Below are positions 9,619-19,959 of a stretch of 64,000 nucleotides of DNA, in pieces; the first letter of the stretch is position 1, and every line of letters starts with the position of its first letter. The translations under genes were made by a program, and so were the position numbers. Location of the stretch: NCBI GenBank assembly GCA_040371205.1, contig AP031382.1, positions 2,911,562 to 2,975,561 on the forward strand, read 5' to 3'. Under the pieces are notes generated by a model. The model worked only from the letters and a program-made list of their open reading frames with translations, was not told where the DNA came from and did not search any database. This DNA comes from Rhodanobacter sp. GTDB taxonomy: Bacteria > Pseudomonadota > Gammaproteobacteria > Xanthomonadales > Rhodanobacteraceae.

Positions 9619-10334
9619 TCACCCCGCGCGCGCGTCGGCCACCCGTTCCAGCAGCAAGGTGCCCCACGACAGGCCGACGCCGAAGCCGACGGCGAGCACG
9701 AGGTCGCCCGGACGCAGCTTGTCCATCTGTTCCAGCAGCAGCAAGGGAATCGACGCGGAAACGGTGTTGCCGAGGTGCGCGCAGTTCTGCGGCACCTGCT
9801 CCTCGGCCAGTTTCAATTTGCGCATGAGCTGACCCACCACGAAGCTGTTGGCCTGGTGGAACAGCACCATGCGCAGCTTTTCCGCGGCCAGGCCTTGCGC
9901 GTCGAGCGCATGCGCCATCGCCTCCGGCACCTTGCGCAACGCGAAATTGAGGATGCCCGGGCCGTCCATGCAGATGCCGGCCGCCCCTTGCGCATCGATG
10001 CGCAAGGCGGACCCGCGGGCCACGAACGCGTCGTAGCCCGAACCGTCGGCATAGCTGCGGCAATCGACGATGCGCAGGCCGCCGGGCCGGGTGGAGTACA
10101 GCGTGGCCGCCGCCGCGTCGCCAAACAGCATGCGCGTGGCGAGATCGTCCGGGCGGATGAGCCGCGAATAGGTATCCGCATTCGCGAGCACGCCCTGCCC
10201 GCCGGAAGCGCGCAACCAGTTCGCCATCACCTGCGAACCCAGCACGAAACCCGAGCAGCCCTGGTTGATGTCGAGCACGAAGCAGTCGGCAGGAAAGTCG
10301 AACTGCCCGTGCAGGCGCGAGGACCCTGGCGCAA
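9619..10334 (-). pseudogene. 5'-truncated beta-ketoacyl-ACP synthase III (FabH-like) remnant
   Basis: About 238 codons matching roughly the last 70 percent of a FabH-family enzyme. The catalytic Cys (DINQGCSGF), His (LFHQAN) and Asn (LGNTVSASIP) are all present, but the first 90 or so residues are missing and there is no sensible start codon. The coding match begins almost exactly at the base after the flgL stop codon, as if a deletion or recombination fused the two. FabH-like genes occur in flagellin glycosylation islands of Pseudomonas, where they are thought to supply acyl groups for modified sugars. This may be the remains of such an island beside the glycosyltransferase. It could be expressed as a flgL read-through partner, but is probably dead. 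Confidence 0.75.
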
Positions 10335-11546
10335 TTACTGGATGTAGTTGAACAGACTCATCCCCTGCACCTTCGCAAACATCTGCTGCGAGGCTTGCAG
10401 CGCGGTGGTCTGCAGCTGCAGCTGGCTGATGGCGCTGGCCATGTCGGTGTCCTGCACGCCGGAGAGGACGGTCTGGTAGGTCAGCGTGAGGCCGCTGTAG
10501 GCGTTTTGTTGCTGGGTCAGGCGGTTCAGGCGGCCGCCCACGTCGGTCTGCGTGGCGGAAACCTGATTCTGCGCCTGATCGAGCGACGACATCTGCTGGG
10601 TCAACGCATTGCTGAGCTGCGTGTTGCTGGTGTTGGTCGCATTCAGCGCGTTGATCATGTTGGTCAAGGTGGAGAACACGTCCTGCGTCTGCCCGGACTG
10701 CACACTCACCGTGTCGCCGGCGCTGGGCGTGCCGCTCAAGGCGAGGCTCATGCCGTTGAAGCTGATGCTGCCCCCGTTCTGGTAGGCGCCCGTGGCCACC
10801 GTATTGCCGCCGGCGTCGGTGGCCGTCCAGTTGCCCGCCGCATCGAAGGAAATGGTGTAGTCGACCGGGCCGGATGCGGTTGCCGCGTTCCAGGCATTGG
10901 CGTCGGTAACGCTGTTGGCGCCCACCAGCAAGGTGCCGGTGTTGTTGGCGCCAGCGCTGGCGACGAACGAGCCGTTGCCCTGCGGGATATTCATGAACAG
11001 CCCCGCGCCGTTGTCGCTGTTGGGGATGTTCAGTCCGTTGCCGATCGTCGCCATCTGGTTGGCGTCGTTGCCGTTGTAGGTCACCGATCCATTGCTGTTG
11101 AGCACGAACGGCGTGGTCGTCGTCGTGGTTCCCGCGAACAAGGGGTCGCCGCTCGCATCGGCGGTGTTGGCCTGCTGCACCAGCTGCGCGCGGATCTGCA
11201 CGAGCTGGGCCGCCATGTCCTGGCGATCGGATGCGGACAGCGTGCCGTTGATGCCCTGGATCGCCATGGAGCGGGCCTGGTTGAGCAGCGAATTGAAGGA
11301 GTCGAGCGTGCTGCTCTCGACGGAGAGCCTCGCATTGGCGTTGTTGATGTTGGTGGTGTACTGCGCGTTGTTCGCCAACACGTGGTTGAGCGACACCACC
11401 TGCGTGGCGCCGGCCGGGTCGTCGGACGCGAGATTGATGCGCTGGCCGCTGCTGATCTCGTTCTGGGTGCTGGCGACCGACGCCTGCTGGCTGAGCATCG
11501 AGCTCAGCGCCTGCTGATACATCCAACTGGTGGAAACACGGATCAT
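10335..11546 (-). CDS. flgL: Flagellar hook-filament junction protein FlgL (HAP3)
   Basis: 403 residues. The N-terminal flagellin-like helix (MIRVSTSWMYQQALSSMLSQ) and C-terminus (QMFAKVQGMSLFNYIQ) are the paired D0 helices typical of FlgL. FlgL joins the hook (via FlgK) to the filament. The middle (residues 140-290) is an expanded beta-rich domain, which makes the protein longer than enterobacterial FlgL, as is common in xanthomonads. It is the last gene of the flgB-L run, 13 bases after flgK. Its TAA directly abuts the fabH-like remnant. Confidence 0.95.
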   Translation of the reverse strand: MIRVSTSWMYQQALSSMLSQQASVASTQNEISSGQRINLASDDPAGATQVVSLNHVLANNAQYTTNINNANARLSVESSTLDSFNSLLNQARSMAIQGINGTLSASDRQDMAAQLVQIRAQLVQQANTADASGDPLFAGTTTTTTPFVLNSNGSVTYNGNDANQMATIGNGLNIPNSDNGAGLFMNIPQGNGSFVASAGANNTGTLLVGANSVTDANAWNAATASGPVDYTISFDAAGNWTATDAGGNTVATGAYQNGGSISFNGMSLALSGTPSAGDTVSVQSGQTQDVFSTLTNMINALNATNTSNTQLSNALTQQMSSLDQAQNQVSATQTDVGGRLNRLTQQQNAYSGLTLTYQTVLSGVQDTDMASAISQLQLQTTALQASQQMFAKVQGMSLFNYIQ

Positions 11547-11559
11547 GGACGGGCTCCCA

Positions 11560-13452
11560 CTAGGCCTGAAGGGCGGAGATGAGGCTGGAGAAAAGGGTCT
11601 GCGACGAGGAAATCACCTGCGCCGAGGCCTGATAGGCCTGCTGGTACTTGATGAGATTGGCCGCTTCCTGGTCCAGGTTGACGCCAGCCAGACTTTGCTG
11701 CGCGCTGGTCGCCTGGTTGTAGAGGCCGGTCTGGGTGGTGAGGTTGCTGGCCGCCATGCTGCCGGCCAGACCGATCTGGTTGGTCAGATCGGCGTAGGCG
11801 CCCACCGTGGTGGTCTTGCCGCCGTCGAGTATGCCCACGTTGCCCAGACCGGCCAGGGCCAGCGCGTTGGTGTTGTCGTTCAGGCCGCTGCTGTTCTCGG
11901 CGACGGTGAAGCTGTCGCCGCTGGACGGGGTGCCGCTGAGGCTCATGCTCCAGCCGTCGAACTGGATCGGCGTTCCGCTGGCATACGTGCCGGTGGTGGT
12001 ATTGCCCGCGCCGTCGGTGACGGTGTAGTTGCCGCCCGCGCCGAACGTCACGGTAGCGCCCGAAAACACGTTGCTGTTGGTGTTGTCGGTCACGTTTACC
12101 GAATCCACCGTGGCGCCGCCGGTATTCGCGGTGGCGGGCTTGCCGACCAGCGCCGCCGCCGCCGCGATCGCCTTCGGATCGCTGGTGGCCATCGAAATGC
12201 CGCTGGCCACGTTCTGGGTAGGCAGGATCTGGAAGCTGTCGCCCACCTGTGCGCCGCCGGACACGGTGAAGGTGAGGCCGTCCGCCGACAACGTGCCGTT
12301 GGCGTTGGCGGTCAGCGCCACCGAGTTGCCGCCGGTGGTGGCGAGCGACCAGCCGTTGGCCGAAGGCGCCGTGCTGCTGCCGGTATAGGTGAGTATGTAG
12401 TTGTTGTTGGTGAGCGAGGCGATGTCGCTCACGCTGGCGCTCACCGTGGCGTTCCCCATGTTGGCCTTCATCGCGGCGACGCTCGGGTACGGCACCACGA
12501 AGATCGGCTTGCCGTTGGCCCCGGTCAGGGTCAGGCCATTCGATTGCTGCGCGTTGACGCCCTGCGCCACGGCCAGCGCGGTGCGGCCCAGCTGGTTCTG
12601 CGCCGCATCGAGCGTGTTCGTCCGATACGACAGCAGCGCCCCCAGCGTGCCGCCCGTGAGGCTCGACGAGATGTCGGTGCCGCTGGCGTTGAGCACGTCG
12701 GTGGTGCTGGTGTCGTAGGGGCTGCTGCCGACCTGAAAGCCGTAGGAGTAGCTGCCGCTCACCATCACCTGGCCGGAAGTGCTGTAGATGCTCAGCGTGC
12801 CGTCGGGTTGCGCGGCGACGGAGATGCCGGTGTCGCCCGCCAGCTGGTTGACCAGACTGTCGCGCTGGTCGAGCAGGGCATTGGGCTGCGAACTTCCGGC
12901 CTGGCTGATGCTGGTGTTGAGCGTGGCGATCTGCTGGACCAGCGTGTTGATGTTGCCGACCGTATCGGAAATCTGGGTGTTGATCTGCTGCCGCTGCTGG
13001 TCGAGCTGCTGGCCGAAGGTGTTGAAGGCGGCGGTGAGCGTGGACCCGTCGCCGAGCAGCGCCTGCCGCGCGGACAGGTCGCTCGGCGCATTCGCCACGG
13101 CGTTGAAGCCGCCGTAGAAGCTGTCCATCGCGCTCTGCAGGTTGCCGCTGTTCTGCAGCAGGCCGTTGAGGGCGGCGGCCAGGCTGTTGTTGGCGGTAGC
13201 GCCTTGCATGGCGCTGTTGCTGCTCCACAGCGCCTGCGTGAGGTACTGGCTGTAGGCGCGCTGCACGCCGATCACGTCCACGCCCGTGCCCATGGTGTAG
13301 CGGCCGTTGTTCTGGCCCACCATGTCCACTTGCTGGACGCTTTGCTCGCTGTAGCCCGCGGTGCTGGCATTGGCAATATTGTTGCCGGTGACCTGCAAGG
13401 CAAGCTGGGCTGCGTTGAGCCCGCTGACACCGATATTTAACAGGCTGGACAT
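11560..13452 (-). CDS. flgK: Flagellar hook-filament junction protein FlgK (HAP1)
   Basis: 630 residues with the FlgK N-terminus (SLLNIGVSGLNAAQLALQVT, then GNNIANASTAGYSEQ) and the C-terminal D0 pair (NLIKYQQAYQASAQVISSSQTLFSSLI). The central part holds Gly/Ser/Thr-rich beta domains. FlgK is exported by the flagellar type III apparatus and sits between hook and FlgL. It is 22 bases after flgJ in the same operon. Confidence 0.96.
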   Translation of the reverse strand: MSSLLNIGVSGLNAAQLALQVTGNNIANASTAGYSEQSVQQVDMVGQNNGRYTMGTGVDVIGVQRAYSQYLTQALWSSNSAMQGATANNSLAAALNGLLQNSGNLQSAMDSFYGGFNAVANAPSDLSARQALLGDGSTLTAAFNTFGQQLDQQRQQINTQISDTVGNINTLVQQIATLNTSISQAGSSQPNALLDQRDSLVNQLAGDTGISVAAQPDGTLSIYSTSGQVMVSGSYSYGFQVGSSPYDTSTTDVLNASGTDISSSLTGGTLGALLSYRTNTLDAAQNQLGRTALAVAQGVNAQQSNGLTLTGANGKPIFVVPYPSVAAMKANMGNATVSASVSDIASLTNNNYILTYTGSSTAPSANGWSLATTGGNSVALTANANGTLSADGLTFTVSGGAQVGDSFQILPTQNVASGISMATSDPKAIAAAAALVGKPATANTGGATVDSVNVTDNTNSNVFSGATVTFGAGGNYTVTDGAGNTTTGTYASGTPIQFDGWSMSLSGTPSSGDSFTVAENSSGLNDNTNALALAGLGNVGILDGGKTTTVGAYADLTNQIGLAGSMAASNLTTQTGLYNQATSAQQSLAGVNLDQEAANLIKYQQAYQASAQVISSSQTLFSSLISALQA

Positions 13453-13474
13453 GGCCGAGACCTCCGGAATACGG

Positions 13475-14494
13475 CTACTGGTTCGGCAGGCCGGACGTAA
13501 TCTTTAGGGCCGCCAGCGCCTCGCGCATCTGCGGGCTGTTGGCGACGGCGTCGATCTTGGCGGCGTACCCCGGATCGGTGGCGTACCCGCCGCGCACCAG
13601 GGCGTTGGCGAAACCGTGCACGTCGTCGCCATGACCACGTACGCCGGCGTATCGAGGATCATTGGCGATCAGGTTGGCATAGTCCCGGAACGACTGCGCC
13701 GGCGAATCGTAGGCGCGGAACTGCGCGTGCCGCCGCACCGCCACGCCGTCCTCGTATTCCAGCGTGGGCACGCTGACCTTGCTTCCTTCCCAGCTGCTGC
13801 CGGCCTTGATGCCGAACAGGTTGAAGCTGGTGGAACCGTCCGCGGCGCGGGGCATGTGCTTGCCCCACTGGGTCTCCAGCGCCGCCTGGGCCAGCACGGT
13901 GCGCACCGACAGGCCCAGCTTCTGCGCGGCAACCTCGGCGTAGGGCGCCAGCGCGCGGACGAACTCCTGCGCGTCCTGCGGCAGCCATTTCATCGCGCTG
14001 CGGCCGAGTTCGCGGCCCGCTTCCACCACGCCGGCGAGGCGGCGCTGGAACTGGTCGGCGGTGGCCGGCAACTGGGTGGGATCGCCGATGCCGTCGGGAT
14101 CGTCCGCCCCACCGGCCGCCATGGGCGAACCGATGCCGCCGATCGACTTGCCCGCCTCCGGCGTCGGCGCGGCCTTGCCGCCGAGCTGGCGTATCAGCAT
14201 CTGCGCGATGCCGAGTCCCTTGCCGCCCTGGGACAGGGTCACCGCAAGCTGCTGGTCGTACAGGTCGCGGTAGGCCTTGCCGGCGTCGCTGTCGCCGATC
14301 GCATCGCCGAGGCTGTCGCTGGCCTCACGCATGGACTTCAGCATCATCTGGGTGAACAGCGCCTCGAACTGCTTCGCCACCGCGGGCAGCGCGGCCTTGC
14401 CGTCGCGCTGCGCCGCCGCGCGCAACTGGTCGAACCCGGACAGGTCGGTCCAGGTGCTCAGCGAGGCGTTGGCGGACAGGGCGGCGTCGGTCAC
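13475..14494 (-). CDS. flgJ: Flagellar rod cap / peptidoglycan hydrolase FlgJ
   Basis: 339 residues, the bifunctional FlgJ type. Residues 30-105 form the rod-cap domain (AVAKQFEALFTQMMLKSMREA). After a Gly/Pro linker, residues 165-330 form a glucosaminidase/muramidase domain with the putative catalytic Glu207 in ALETQWGKHMP and the FNLFGIKA motif. It clears peptidoglycan for the rod in the periplasm and caps rod growth. It starts 12 bases after flgI. Confidence 0.95.
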   Translation of the reverse strand: MTDAALSANASLSTWTDLSGFDQLRAAAQRDGKAALPAVAKQFEALFTQMMLKSMREASDSLGDAIGDSDAGKAYRDLYDQQLAVTLSQGGKGLGIAQMLIRQLGGKAAPTPEAGKSIGGIGSPMAAGGADDPDGIGDPTQLPATADQFQRRLAGVVEAGRELGRSAMKWLPQDAQEFVRALAPYAEVAAQKLGLSVRTVLAQAALETQWGKHMPRAADGSTSFNLFGIKAGSSWEGSKVSVPTLEYEDGVAVRRHAQFRAYDSPAQSFRDYANLIANDPRYAGVRGHGDDVHGFANALVRGGYATDPGYAAKIDAVANSPQMREALAALKITSGLPNQ

Positions 14495-14506
14495 GTCGGC
14501 GGCCTG

Positions 14507-15715
14507 CTAGATGACCACCAGGTCGGCATGCAATGCGCCGGCCTGTTTCAGCGCCTGCAGGATGGAAATCAGGTCGCTGGGCGAGGCGCCCACCTGGTTC
14601 ACCGCGCGCACGATGGTGTCCAGGCTCACGCCCGGACCGAACTTGAACATGTGGCCGCCCTCCTCGCTGACCTGCACGTTGCTGGACGGCACCACCGTGG
14701 TCTGGCCGTTGCTGAGCGGCGCCGGCTGGCTGACCAGCGGCTGCTCGCCGATGGTGACGGAGATCGCGCCGTGCGCCACCGCCGCCGCGGAAACGCGCAC
14801 GTCCGAGCCGATCACGACGGTGCCGGTGCGCGAGTTCACCACCACGCGGGCCGGCGGCGCGCCGGGCGTCACGTCCAGGCTCTCGATGGTGCCCAGCCAC
14901 GCCACCTTCTGGGTGGGATCCTGCGGCACGCGCACGTCCACCGTGCCGCCATCCACCGCGCGCGCGGTGCCCGTGCCGTAGAGCCGGTTGATCACGTCGA
15001 CGATGCGCGAGACCGTGGTGAAGTCCGGCGTATTGAGGTTCAGCCGCAGGCTGTCGCTGGAGGCGAATGAGGAAGGCACGCTGCGCTCGACCGTGGCGCC
15101 GTTGGGAATGCGTCCGCTGTCGGAAATGTTCTTCTGCACGCTGGAGCCGCTTTTGCCCGACGCGCTGATGCCGCCCACCACCACGCTGCCCTGCGCCACC
15201 GCGTAGACGTTGCCGTCGGCGCCGCGCAGCGGCGACATCAGCAACTCGCCGCCGCGGAGGCTTTTGGCGTTGGCGATCGAGGCCACGGTCACGTCGATGG
15301 TCTGGCCCGGCTTGGCGAACGGCGGCAATTCGGCGGTGATGGTCACCGCCGCCGCGTTCTTCAACTGCGGGCTCACGTTGGCCGGCACGTTGATGCCGAA
15401 CTGCTGCAGCATGTTTTCAAGGCTCTGCGTGGTGAACGGCGCCTGCGTGGTCTGGTCGCCCGAACCGTCCAGGCCCACCACCAGGCCATAGCCTATCAGC
15501 TGGTTGGAACGCACGCCGCCGATCGAAGCGAGGTCGCGGATCTTGTCGGCACGGACCGGAAACACCATGCCGAGGCAAAACACCAGCAGCACGGCGAGGC
15601 ACCCTGCCCCGATCCTGCCGCGCTGCCAGGCGGCAAAGACGGCGGACACGCCATGCGCTTCCGCCTCTGCGCGCGTTGCCGCAACCGTGGGTGCGGCGGA
15701 ACCTTGGGCGTTCAT
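14507..15715 (-). CDS. flgI: Flagellar P-ring protein FlgI
   Basis: About 402 residues from the ATG overlapping the flgH TGA (TGATG). A 36-residue leader precedes a hydrophobic signal segment (about 37-55, ending FPVRA), and the mature protein begins [21 protein letters not shown], the FlgI hallmark. FlgI is exported by Sec and polymerises into the periplasmic P ring around the rod. The leader is longer than usual; a later start nearer the signal segment is possible, but the coupling to flgH supports this one. Confidence 0.93.
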   Translation of the reverse strand: MNAQGSAAPTVAATRAEAEAHGVSAVFAAWQRGRIGAGCLAVLLVFCLGMVFPVRADKIRDLASIGGVRSNQLIGYGLVVGLDGSGDQTTQAPFTTQSLENMLQQFGINVPANVSPQLKNAAAVTITAELPPFAKPGQTIDVTVASIANAKSLRGGELLMSPLRGADGNVYAVAQGSVVVGGISASGKSGSSVQKNISDSGRIPNGATVERSVPSSFASSDSLRLNLNTPDFTTVSRIVDVINRLYGTGTARAVDGGTVDVRVPQDPTQKVAWLGTIESLDVTPGAPPARVVVNSRTGTVVIGSDVRVSAAAVAHGAISVTIGEQPLVSQPAPLSNGQTTVVPSSNVQVSEEGGHMFKFGPGVSLDTIVRAVNQVGASPSDLISILQALKQAGALHADLVVI

Positions 15716-16416
15716 CAGAAGGGCATCCACTTGGAGTTGAAGAAGCGCGACAACCAGCCCTGCGTATTGGAGTCGGCCAACGTACCGCGGCCGGTGTAGT
15801 AGATCTTGGCGTCGGCAACGCGCGTGGAAGGCACGGTGTTGTCCTGGCCGATGTCCTGCGGGCGCACGATGCCGGCGATGCGCACGAGTTCCTGGCCCTG
15901 GTTGATGGTGAGCCACTTCTCGCCGCGCACCACCAGGTTGCCGTTGGCCAGGCGCTGCACCACGGTGACGGTGATGTTGCCGGTGAGCTGGTTGCTCTGA
16001 CTGCTGGTGCCGCTGCCGTCGAAGCTGCGGTCGCTGTTGATGCCGACGGCGGCCCTGTTGAACGTCTTGCCGAGCAGCGAGGGTGCGCCGATGGTGTCCT
16101 TGTCGGTCTTGCTGGTGCTGGTGCTGGCCTTCTTCACCGCCTGGGTGTTTTCCTCCAGCACGATGGTGAGGATGTCGCCCATGCGGTGCGCGCGCGGGTC
16201 GGAAAACAGCTCCATGTTCTGCGCGTCGTGGTAGATCGAGCCGTCCACCGGCGCCGCGGCCACGGGCGGCATCGGCGGCGTGGCGGCCCACATCGCATCG
16301 TCGCGCGACTGCTGCTGCAGGACGGCGCAGCCGGGCAGCGCAAGCGCTGCGAGCGCCGCGAGCGCGATGGCCAGGTTAGGAAGGAAAGCGGTGATGCGCA
16401 CGACGGCCGGCCTCAC
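15715..16416 (-). CDS. flgH: Flagellar L-ring lipoprotein FlgH
   Basis: 233 residues with a lipoprotein signal peptide and lipobox LPGC near residue 30, then the conserved FlgH core ([30 protein letters not shown] in sequence order) and [11 protein letters not shown]-like region. FlgH forms the outer-membrane L ring. Its start overlaps the end of flgG by a few bases and its stop overlaps flgI. Confidence 0.95.
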   Translation of the reverse strand: MRPAVVRITAFLPNLAIALAALAALALPGCAVLQQQSRDDAMWAATPPMPPVAAAPVDGSIYHDAQNMELFSDPRAHRMGDILTIVLEENTQAVKKASTSTSKTDKDTIGAPSLLGKTFNRAAVGINSDRSFDGSGTSSQSNQLTGNITVTVVQRLANGNLVVRGEKWLTINQGQELVRIAGIVRPQDIGQDNTVPSTRVADAKIYYTGRGTLADSNTQGWLSRFFNSKWMPF

Positions 16417-17198
16417 ATGTTGGTGGTCAGCGTCTGCAGCATGCTGTCTGCGGTGCTGATGGACTTGGAGTTCATCTCGTAGGTGCGCTGGGTCTGGATC
16501 ATGTCCACCATCGCCTCCACCACGTTGACGTTGGACGACTCCAGCGAGCCCTGCAGCAGGGTGCCCAGGCCGCTCAAGCCGGCCTGGCCGGTCTGCGGCG
16601 TGCCGCTGGAGGCGGTTTCCTGATACAGGTTCTGGCCCACCGGCTGCAGGCCGGCCGGGTTGATGAAGTCGGCCAGTTGCAGCACGCCCACCTGCTGCGG
16701 CGCGGCCTGCCCCGGCACGGTGGCGGTGATCGTGCCGTCGGTGCCGATGGTGATGCTCTGCGCGCCTTGCGGCAGGGTGATCGCCGGTTCGATCGGGTAA
16801 CCGTCCGCGGTGACGATCTGGCCGTTGGCGTCCTGGTGCAGGGAGCCGTCGCGGGTGTAGTCGGTGGTGCCGTCAGGCATGGTCACCTGCAGGAAGCCGC
16901 GCCCCTGGATGGCCACGTCCAGGGCGTTGCCGGTCTGGCTGATCGCACCCTGGGTGAACAGCTTCTCGTTGGCCACCACGCGCACGCCGGTGCCCATCAG
17001 CAGGCCGACGGGCGACTGCGTCTGCTCGGTGGTCTGCGCGCCGGGCTGGCCCAGGTTCTGGTACATCAGGTCCTGAAATTCCGGGCGCGAGGACTTGTAG
17101 CCGGTGGTGCTGGCGTTCGCCAGGTTGTTGGAGATGGCGTCCAGATTCGTCTGCTGCGCGTCGAGTCCGGTCTTGGCTATCCAGAGTGAGGAGAACAT
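16413..17198 (-). CDS. flgG: Flagellar distal rod protein FlgG
   Basis: 261 residues with the rod/hook family N-terminus ([20 protein letters not shown], then [14 protein letters not shown]) and C-terminus ([20 protein letters not shown]). The length fits FlgG (about 260), which builds the distal rod. It follows flgF by 27 bases and overlaps flgH by 4. Confidence 0.96.
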   Translation of the reverse strand: MFSSLWIAKTGLDAQQTNLDAISNNLANASTTGYKSSRPEFQDLMYQNLGQPGAQTTEQTQSPVGLLMGTGVRVVANEKLFTQGAISQTGNALDVAIQGRGFLQVTMPDGTTDYTRDGSLHQDANGQIVTADGYPIEPAITLPQGAQSITIGTDGTITATVPGQAAPQQVGVLQLADFINPAGLQPVGQNLYQETASSGTPQTGQAGLSGLGTLLQGSLESSNVNVVEAMVDMIQTQRTYEMNSKSISTADSMLQTLTTNM

Positions 17199-17225
17199 GA
17201 GAAAGCTCCGTAGCGGTATGTCGGG

Positions 17226-17966
17226 TTAGCTCGCCTGCAACAGCTTGATGCTGGAATCGGCGTCGTCTTCGGCGGTCTTGATCGATCGCACTTGCATGTC
17301 GTACTGGCGCGACAGCGTGATCATGCGGACCAGCTCGGCCGAAGGGTTCACGTTGCTGCCTTCGAGCGTCCCCGAGGCCAGCTGCACGGCGGGGTCGGCG
17401 TCGGCGGTAGCGCCGCCGGCCAGGTGCAACAGGCCGTCCGCGCCCTTGGAAAGTTGCGTGGGATCGGGGTTGACCAGCTTGATGCGGTCCACCTGGGTGA
17501 GCGTGTTCGGCCCTTGCCCCAGCGGCACCGCGGAGATGGTGCCGTCCCCGCCGATCACGATCTTCGCGCTGTCGGGAATGGTGATCGGACCGCCGCTGCC
17601 GATCACCGGGTCGCCTTCGGCGTCGGTGAGCGTGCCGTCGGCGGTGAGCTGCAGGTTGCCCGCGCGCGTGTAGGCCTCGCTGCCGTCCGGCGCCTGCACC
17701 GCGATCCAGCCCGGACCGCGCACGGCCACGTCCAGCGCGCGGCCGGTCTGCTGCATCGGCCCCTGGCTTTCGTCGCGACCCAGGCCACGCGCCACCGCAT
17801 TGATGCGGCTGGGCTGCCCAGGCCCCAACACCGGCAGGCTCTGGAATGCATTCAGCTCGCTCTTGAAACCGGTGGTGGAGACGTTGGCCAGGTTGTGGCT
17901 CACCACATCCTGGGCCTGCATGGCCTGGGTGGCCCCGGTCATCGCAACGTAGAGGGAACGATCCAT
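17226..17966 (-). CDS. flgF: Flagellar proximal rod protein FlgF
   Basis: 246 residues of the same axial family: MDRSLYVAMTGATQAMQAQ, then SHNLANVSTTGFKSELNAF, and a C-terminal SNVNPSAELVRMITLSRQYD. FlgF forms part of the proximal rod. It lies between flgE and flgG in the flgB-L operon with 27-base gaps. Confidence 0.95.
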   Translation of the reverse strand: MDRSLYVAMTGATQAMQAQDVVSHNLANVSTTGFKSELNAFQSLPVLGPGQPSRINAVARGLGRDESQGPMQQTGRALDVAVRGPGWIAVQAPDGSEAYTRAGNLQLTADGTLTDAEGDPVIGSGGPITIPDSAKIVIGGDGTISAVPLGQGPNTLTQVDRIKLVNPDPTQLSKGADGLLHLAGGATADADPAVQLASGTLEGSNVNPSAELVRMITLSRQYDMQVRSIKTAEDDADSSIKLLQAS

Positions 17967-17993
17967 GACGGTTTTACCTCGGCGGGTTACCGC

Positions 17994-19214
17994 TTACCGC
18001 GATACGGCGTTGAACAGCGTGGTGGCCAGCGTGTTGTCGGTGGACAGCACCTGCGCGTTGGCCTGGTAGTCGCGCTGCGCCTGGATCATGTCGACCAGCT
18101 GCGCGGTGGTGTCGCTGGTGTTGGATTCCTCCAGCGCGCCGGACTGGATGGTGCCGTACTGGCCGCTGCCGGCCGTGCCCATCACCGCCGTACCCGAGGA
18201 CGTGCTGGACGCCCAGTTGGCGCTGCCGAGCTGGGTCAGGCCTTGCAGGTTCTGGAAGTTGGCCATCGCCAGCTGGCCCAGCTCACTGCTCTGGCCATTG
18301 GAGTAATTGGCGGTGACGATGCCCTTGTTGTCGACGTCGATCGACGCCAGCGCGCCCGCGGTGTAGCCGTTCTGGCTGATGGTGCCGGCGGCGTAGGCGG
18401 TGCCGTACTGCGTGGTCTGGCTGAAATTGACCGACAGCGCCTGCGCATTCGCGCCGTTGCCGTAGTTCAACGCGTTATAGGTGACGATGCCGCTGGCCGG
18501 CGTGGTCAGCGTACCCGACGAGCTGAAGGTCAAGGCCTGCGTACCGGCGGACTGGCCGTCCACGTAGAGGTTCGCGTCCCAGGTGTTGGTGCCGGTCTTC
18601 ACGTAATAGACGGTGGCCTGGTGCGAGGTGCCGAGGCTGTCGTACACGGTGAACGTGGTCGAGTTGTTGAAAGTGGCCGGATTGGTGGGATCGAAGGCCA
18701 AGGTCGGCGCCGTGGAGTTCGCCGGCAAGTTGGAGGTGATCGTGGCCGTGGTGGTGGGCGTGGCCGCGCTCTGCGCGGTGACCAGGTTCAGGTCGGTCAG
18801 CGTGCTGGTGTCGACGCTGCCGCTGGCGGTGCTGTAGGGATAGACCTGCACCTTGTAGCCGTCCTCGGTGACCACGTTGCCGTAGGCATCCTGCTGGAAC
18901 GCGCCGTCGCGCGTGTACGCATAGCCGTTGCCGGTGTTCACCACGAAGAAACCGTTGCCGCTGATCGCCATGTCGAGGCTGTTGCCGGTGGTCTGGATGT
19001 CGCCTTGCGCGAACTGCTGCGCCACCTCGGTCAGGCGCGTGCCGCTGCCCACCGCCGTGGCGCTGAGGTTGACGCCGCTCACCGCGTAGATGTCCGCGAA
19101 CTCCGCGCGCGATCCCTTGAAGCCGGTGGTGTTGGCGTTGGCGATGTTGTTGGCGATCACGTTGAGATCGGACTGCGCGCCGTTCAGGCCGCTGAGCGCT
19201 TGATTGAGAGCCAT
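17994..19214 (-). CDS. flgE: Flagellar hook protein FlgE
   Basis: 406 residues. It starts MALNQALSGLNGAQSDLNVI and ANNIANANTTGFKGSRAEFAD, and ends TAQLVDMIQAQRDYQANAQV. The expanded Thr/Ser/Asn-rich centre corresponds to hook D1/D2 domains. FlgE polymerises into the hook under the control of FlgD. It follows flgD by 33 bases. Confidence 0.96.
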   Translation of the reverse strand: MALNQALSGLNGAQSDLNVIANNIANANTTGFKGSRAEFADIYAVSGVNLSATAVGSGTRLTEVAQQFAQGDIQTTGNSLDMAISGNGFFVVNTGNGYAYTRDGAFQQDAYGNVVTEDGYKVQVYPYSTASGSVDTSTLTDLNLVTAQSAATPTTTATITSNLPANSTAPTLAFDPTNPATFNNSTTFTVYDSLGTSHQATVYYVKTGTNTWDANLYVDGQSAGTQALTFSSSGTLTTPASGIVTYNALNYGNGANAQALSVNFSQTTQYGTAYAAGTISQNGYTAGALASIDVDNKGIVTANYSNGQSSELGQLAMANFQNLQGLTQLGSANWASSTSSGTAVMGTAGSGQYGTIQSGALEESNTSDTTAQLVDMIQAQRDYQANAQVLSTDNTLATTLFNAVSR

Positions 19215-19247
19215 GTTTCGTTCCTCGTTGGAAATGTTGGTCGGCGA

Positions 19248-19949
19248 TCAATTGATCTGCGCGATCGAACTGAGCGGAACGCCGCCCACGCCGTTCACCT
19301 GCACATACGTACCTACGCTGGAGCCCCCGTATCCCACGCCGCTTACCGAGCCGCTTGCATACGTGGAAAGCGCATTGCCGCCCTGGTCGGCCGCGGCGAT
19401 GGTGTAGCTGCCTGCCGGCACGGCGTTGCCCGCATCGTCCTTGCCATCCCAGCTGAAGTTGGCCAGGCCCGGCTGCTGGGCGCCCAGGTCAATCGTGCGC
19501 ACTTCCTTGCCGCTGCCGTCCTTGATGACGAGTTGCACGTCGTTGGAAGCATTGCTCACGCCCACGGCGCCGCTCACCGCACTGCCGGCGTAGCTGAGGT
19601 TGTCCGACGGCACCAACACGTTGCGCCCCACCAGATCGACCGAGCCGAGCACCTGCGAGGTCTGCATGGCGCTGGAAACCTGGCTCGAAAGGCCGTTGAC
19701 GGTGCTGTTGAGACTTTGCGTGGAGGCCAGCTGGCTGAACTGCGCCAGCTGCGACACGAACTGCGTGTTGTCCATCGGATTGGTGGGGTCCTGCGCCTGC
19801 AGCTGCGCCGTGAGCAATTGCAGGAAGTCGGCCTGGCTCAACGAACTGCCAAGCGCGTTGCTGACCGCGCTCGACGTGCTGCTGGAACTTGAGCTGCCCG
19901 CCGCGGTGCTGGAGGCGGCGTTGGCTGCCGTGGTGTTGATCGTAGTCAT
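19248..19949 (-). CDS. flgD: Flagellar hook cap protein FlgD
   Basis: 233 residues. A Ser/Ala-rich start (to about 30) precedes the FlgD core LSQADFLQLLTAQLQAQDPTNPMDNTQFVSQLAQFS. A FlgD Ig-like/tudor-type C-terminal domain (FSWDGKDDAGNAVPAGSYT) follows. FlgD is the scaffold needed for hook assembly and is lost when the hook is complete. Confidence 0.95.
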   Translation of the reverse strand: MTTINTTAANAASSTAAGSSSSSSTSSAVSNALGSSLSQADFLQLLTAQLQAQDPTNPMDNTQFVSQLAQFSQLASTQSLNSTVNGLSSQVSSAMQTSQVLGSVDLVGRNVLVPSDNLSYAGSAVSGAVGVSNASNDVQLVIKDGSGKEVRTIDLGAQQPGLANFSWDGKDDAGNAVPAGSYTIAAADQGGNALSTYASGSVSGVGYGGSSVGTYVQVNGVGGVPLSSIAQIN

Positions 19950-19959
19950 GGCATGGAAC

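Noticed and set aside
9619-11526. A 635-codon minus-strand ORF spanning flgL and the fabH-like remnant
   Set aside because: Its first two thirds are flgL in the wrong frame; only the part after the flgL stop (to 9619) has FabH motifs, so it is not a natural fusion protein.
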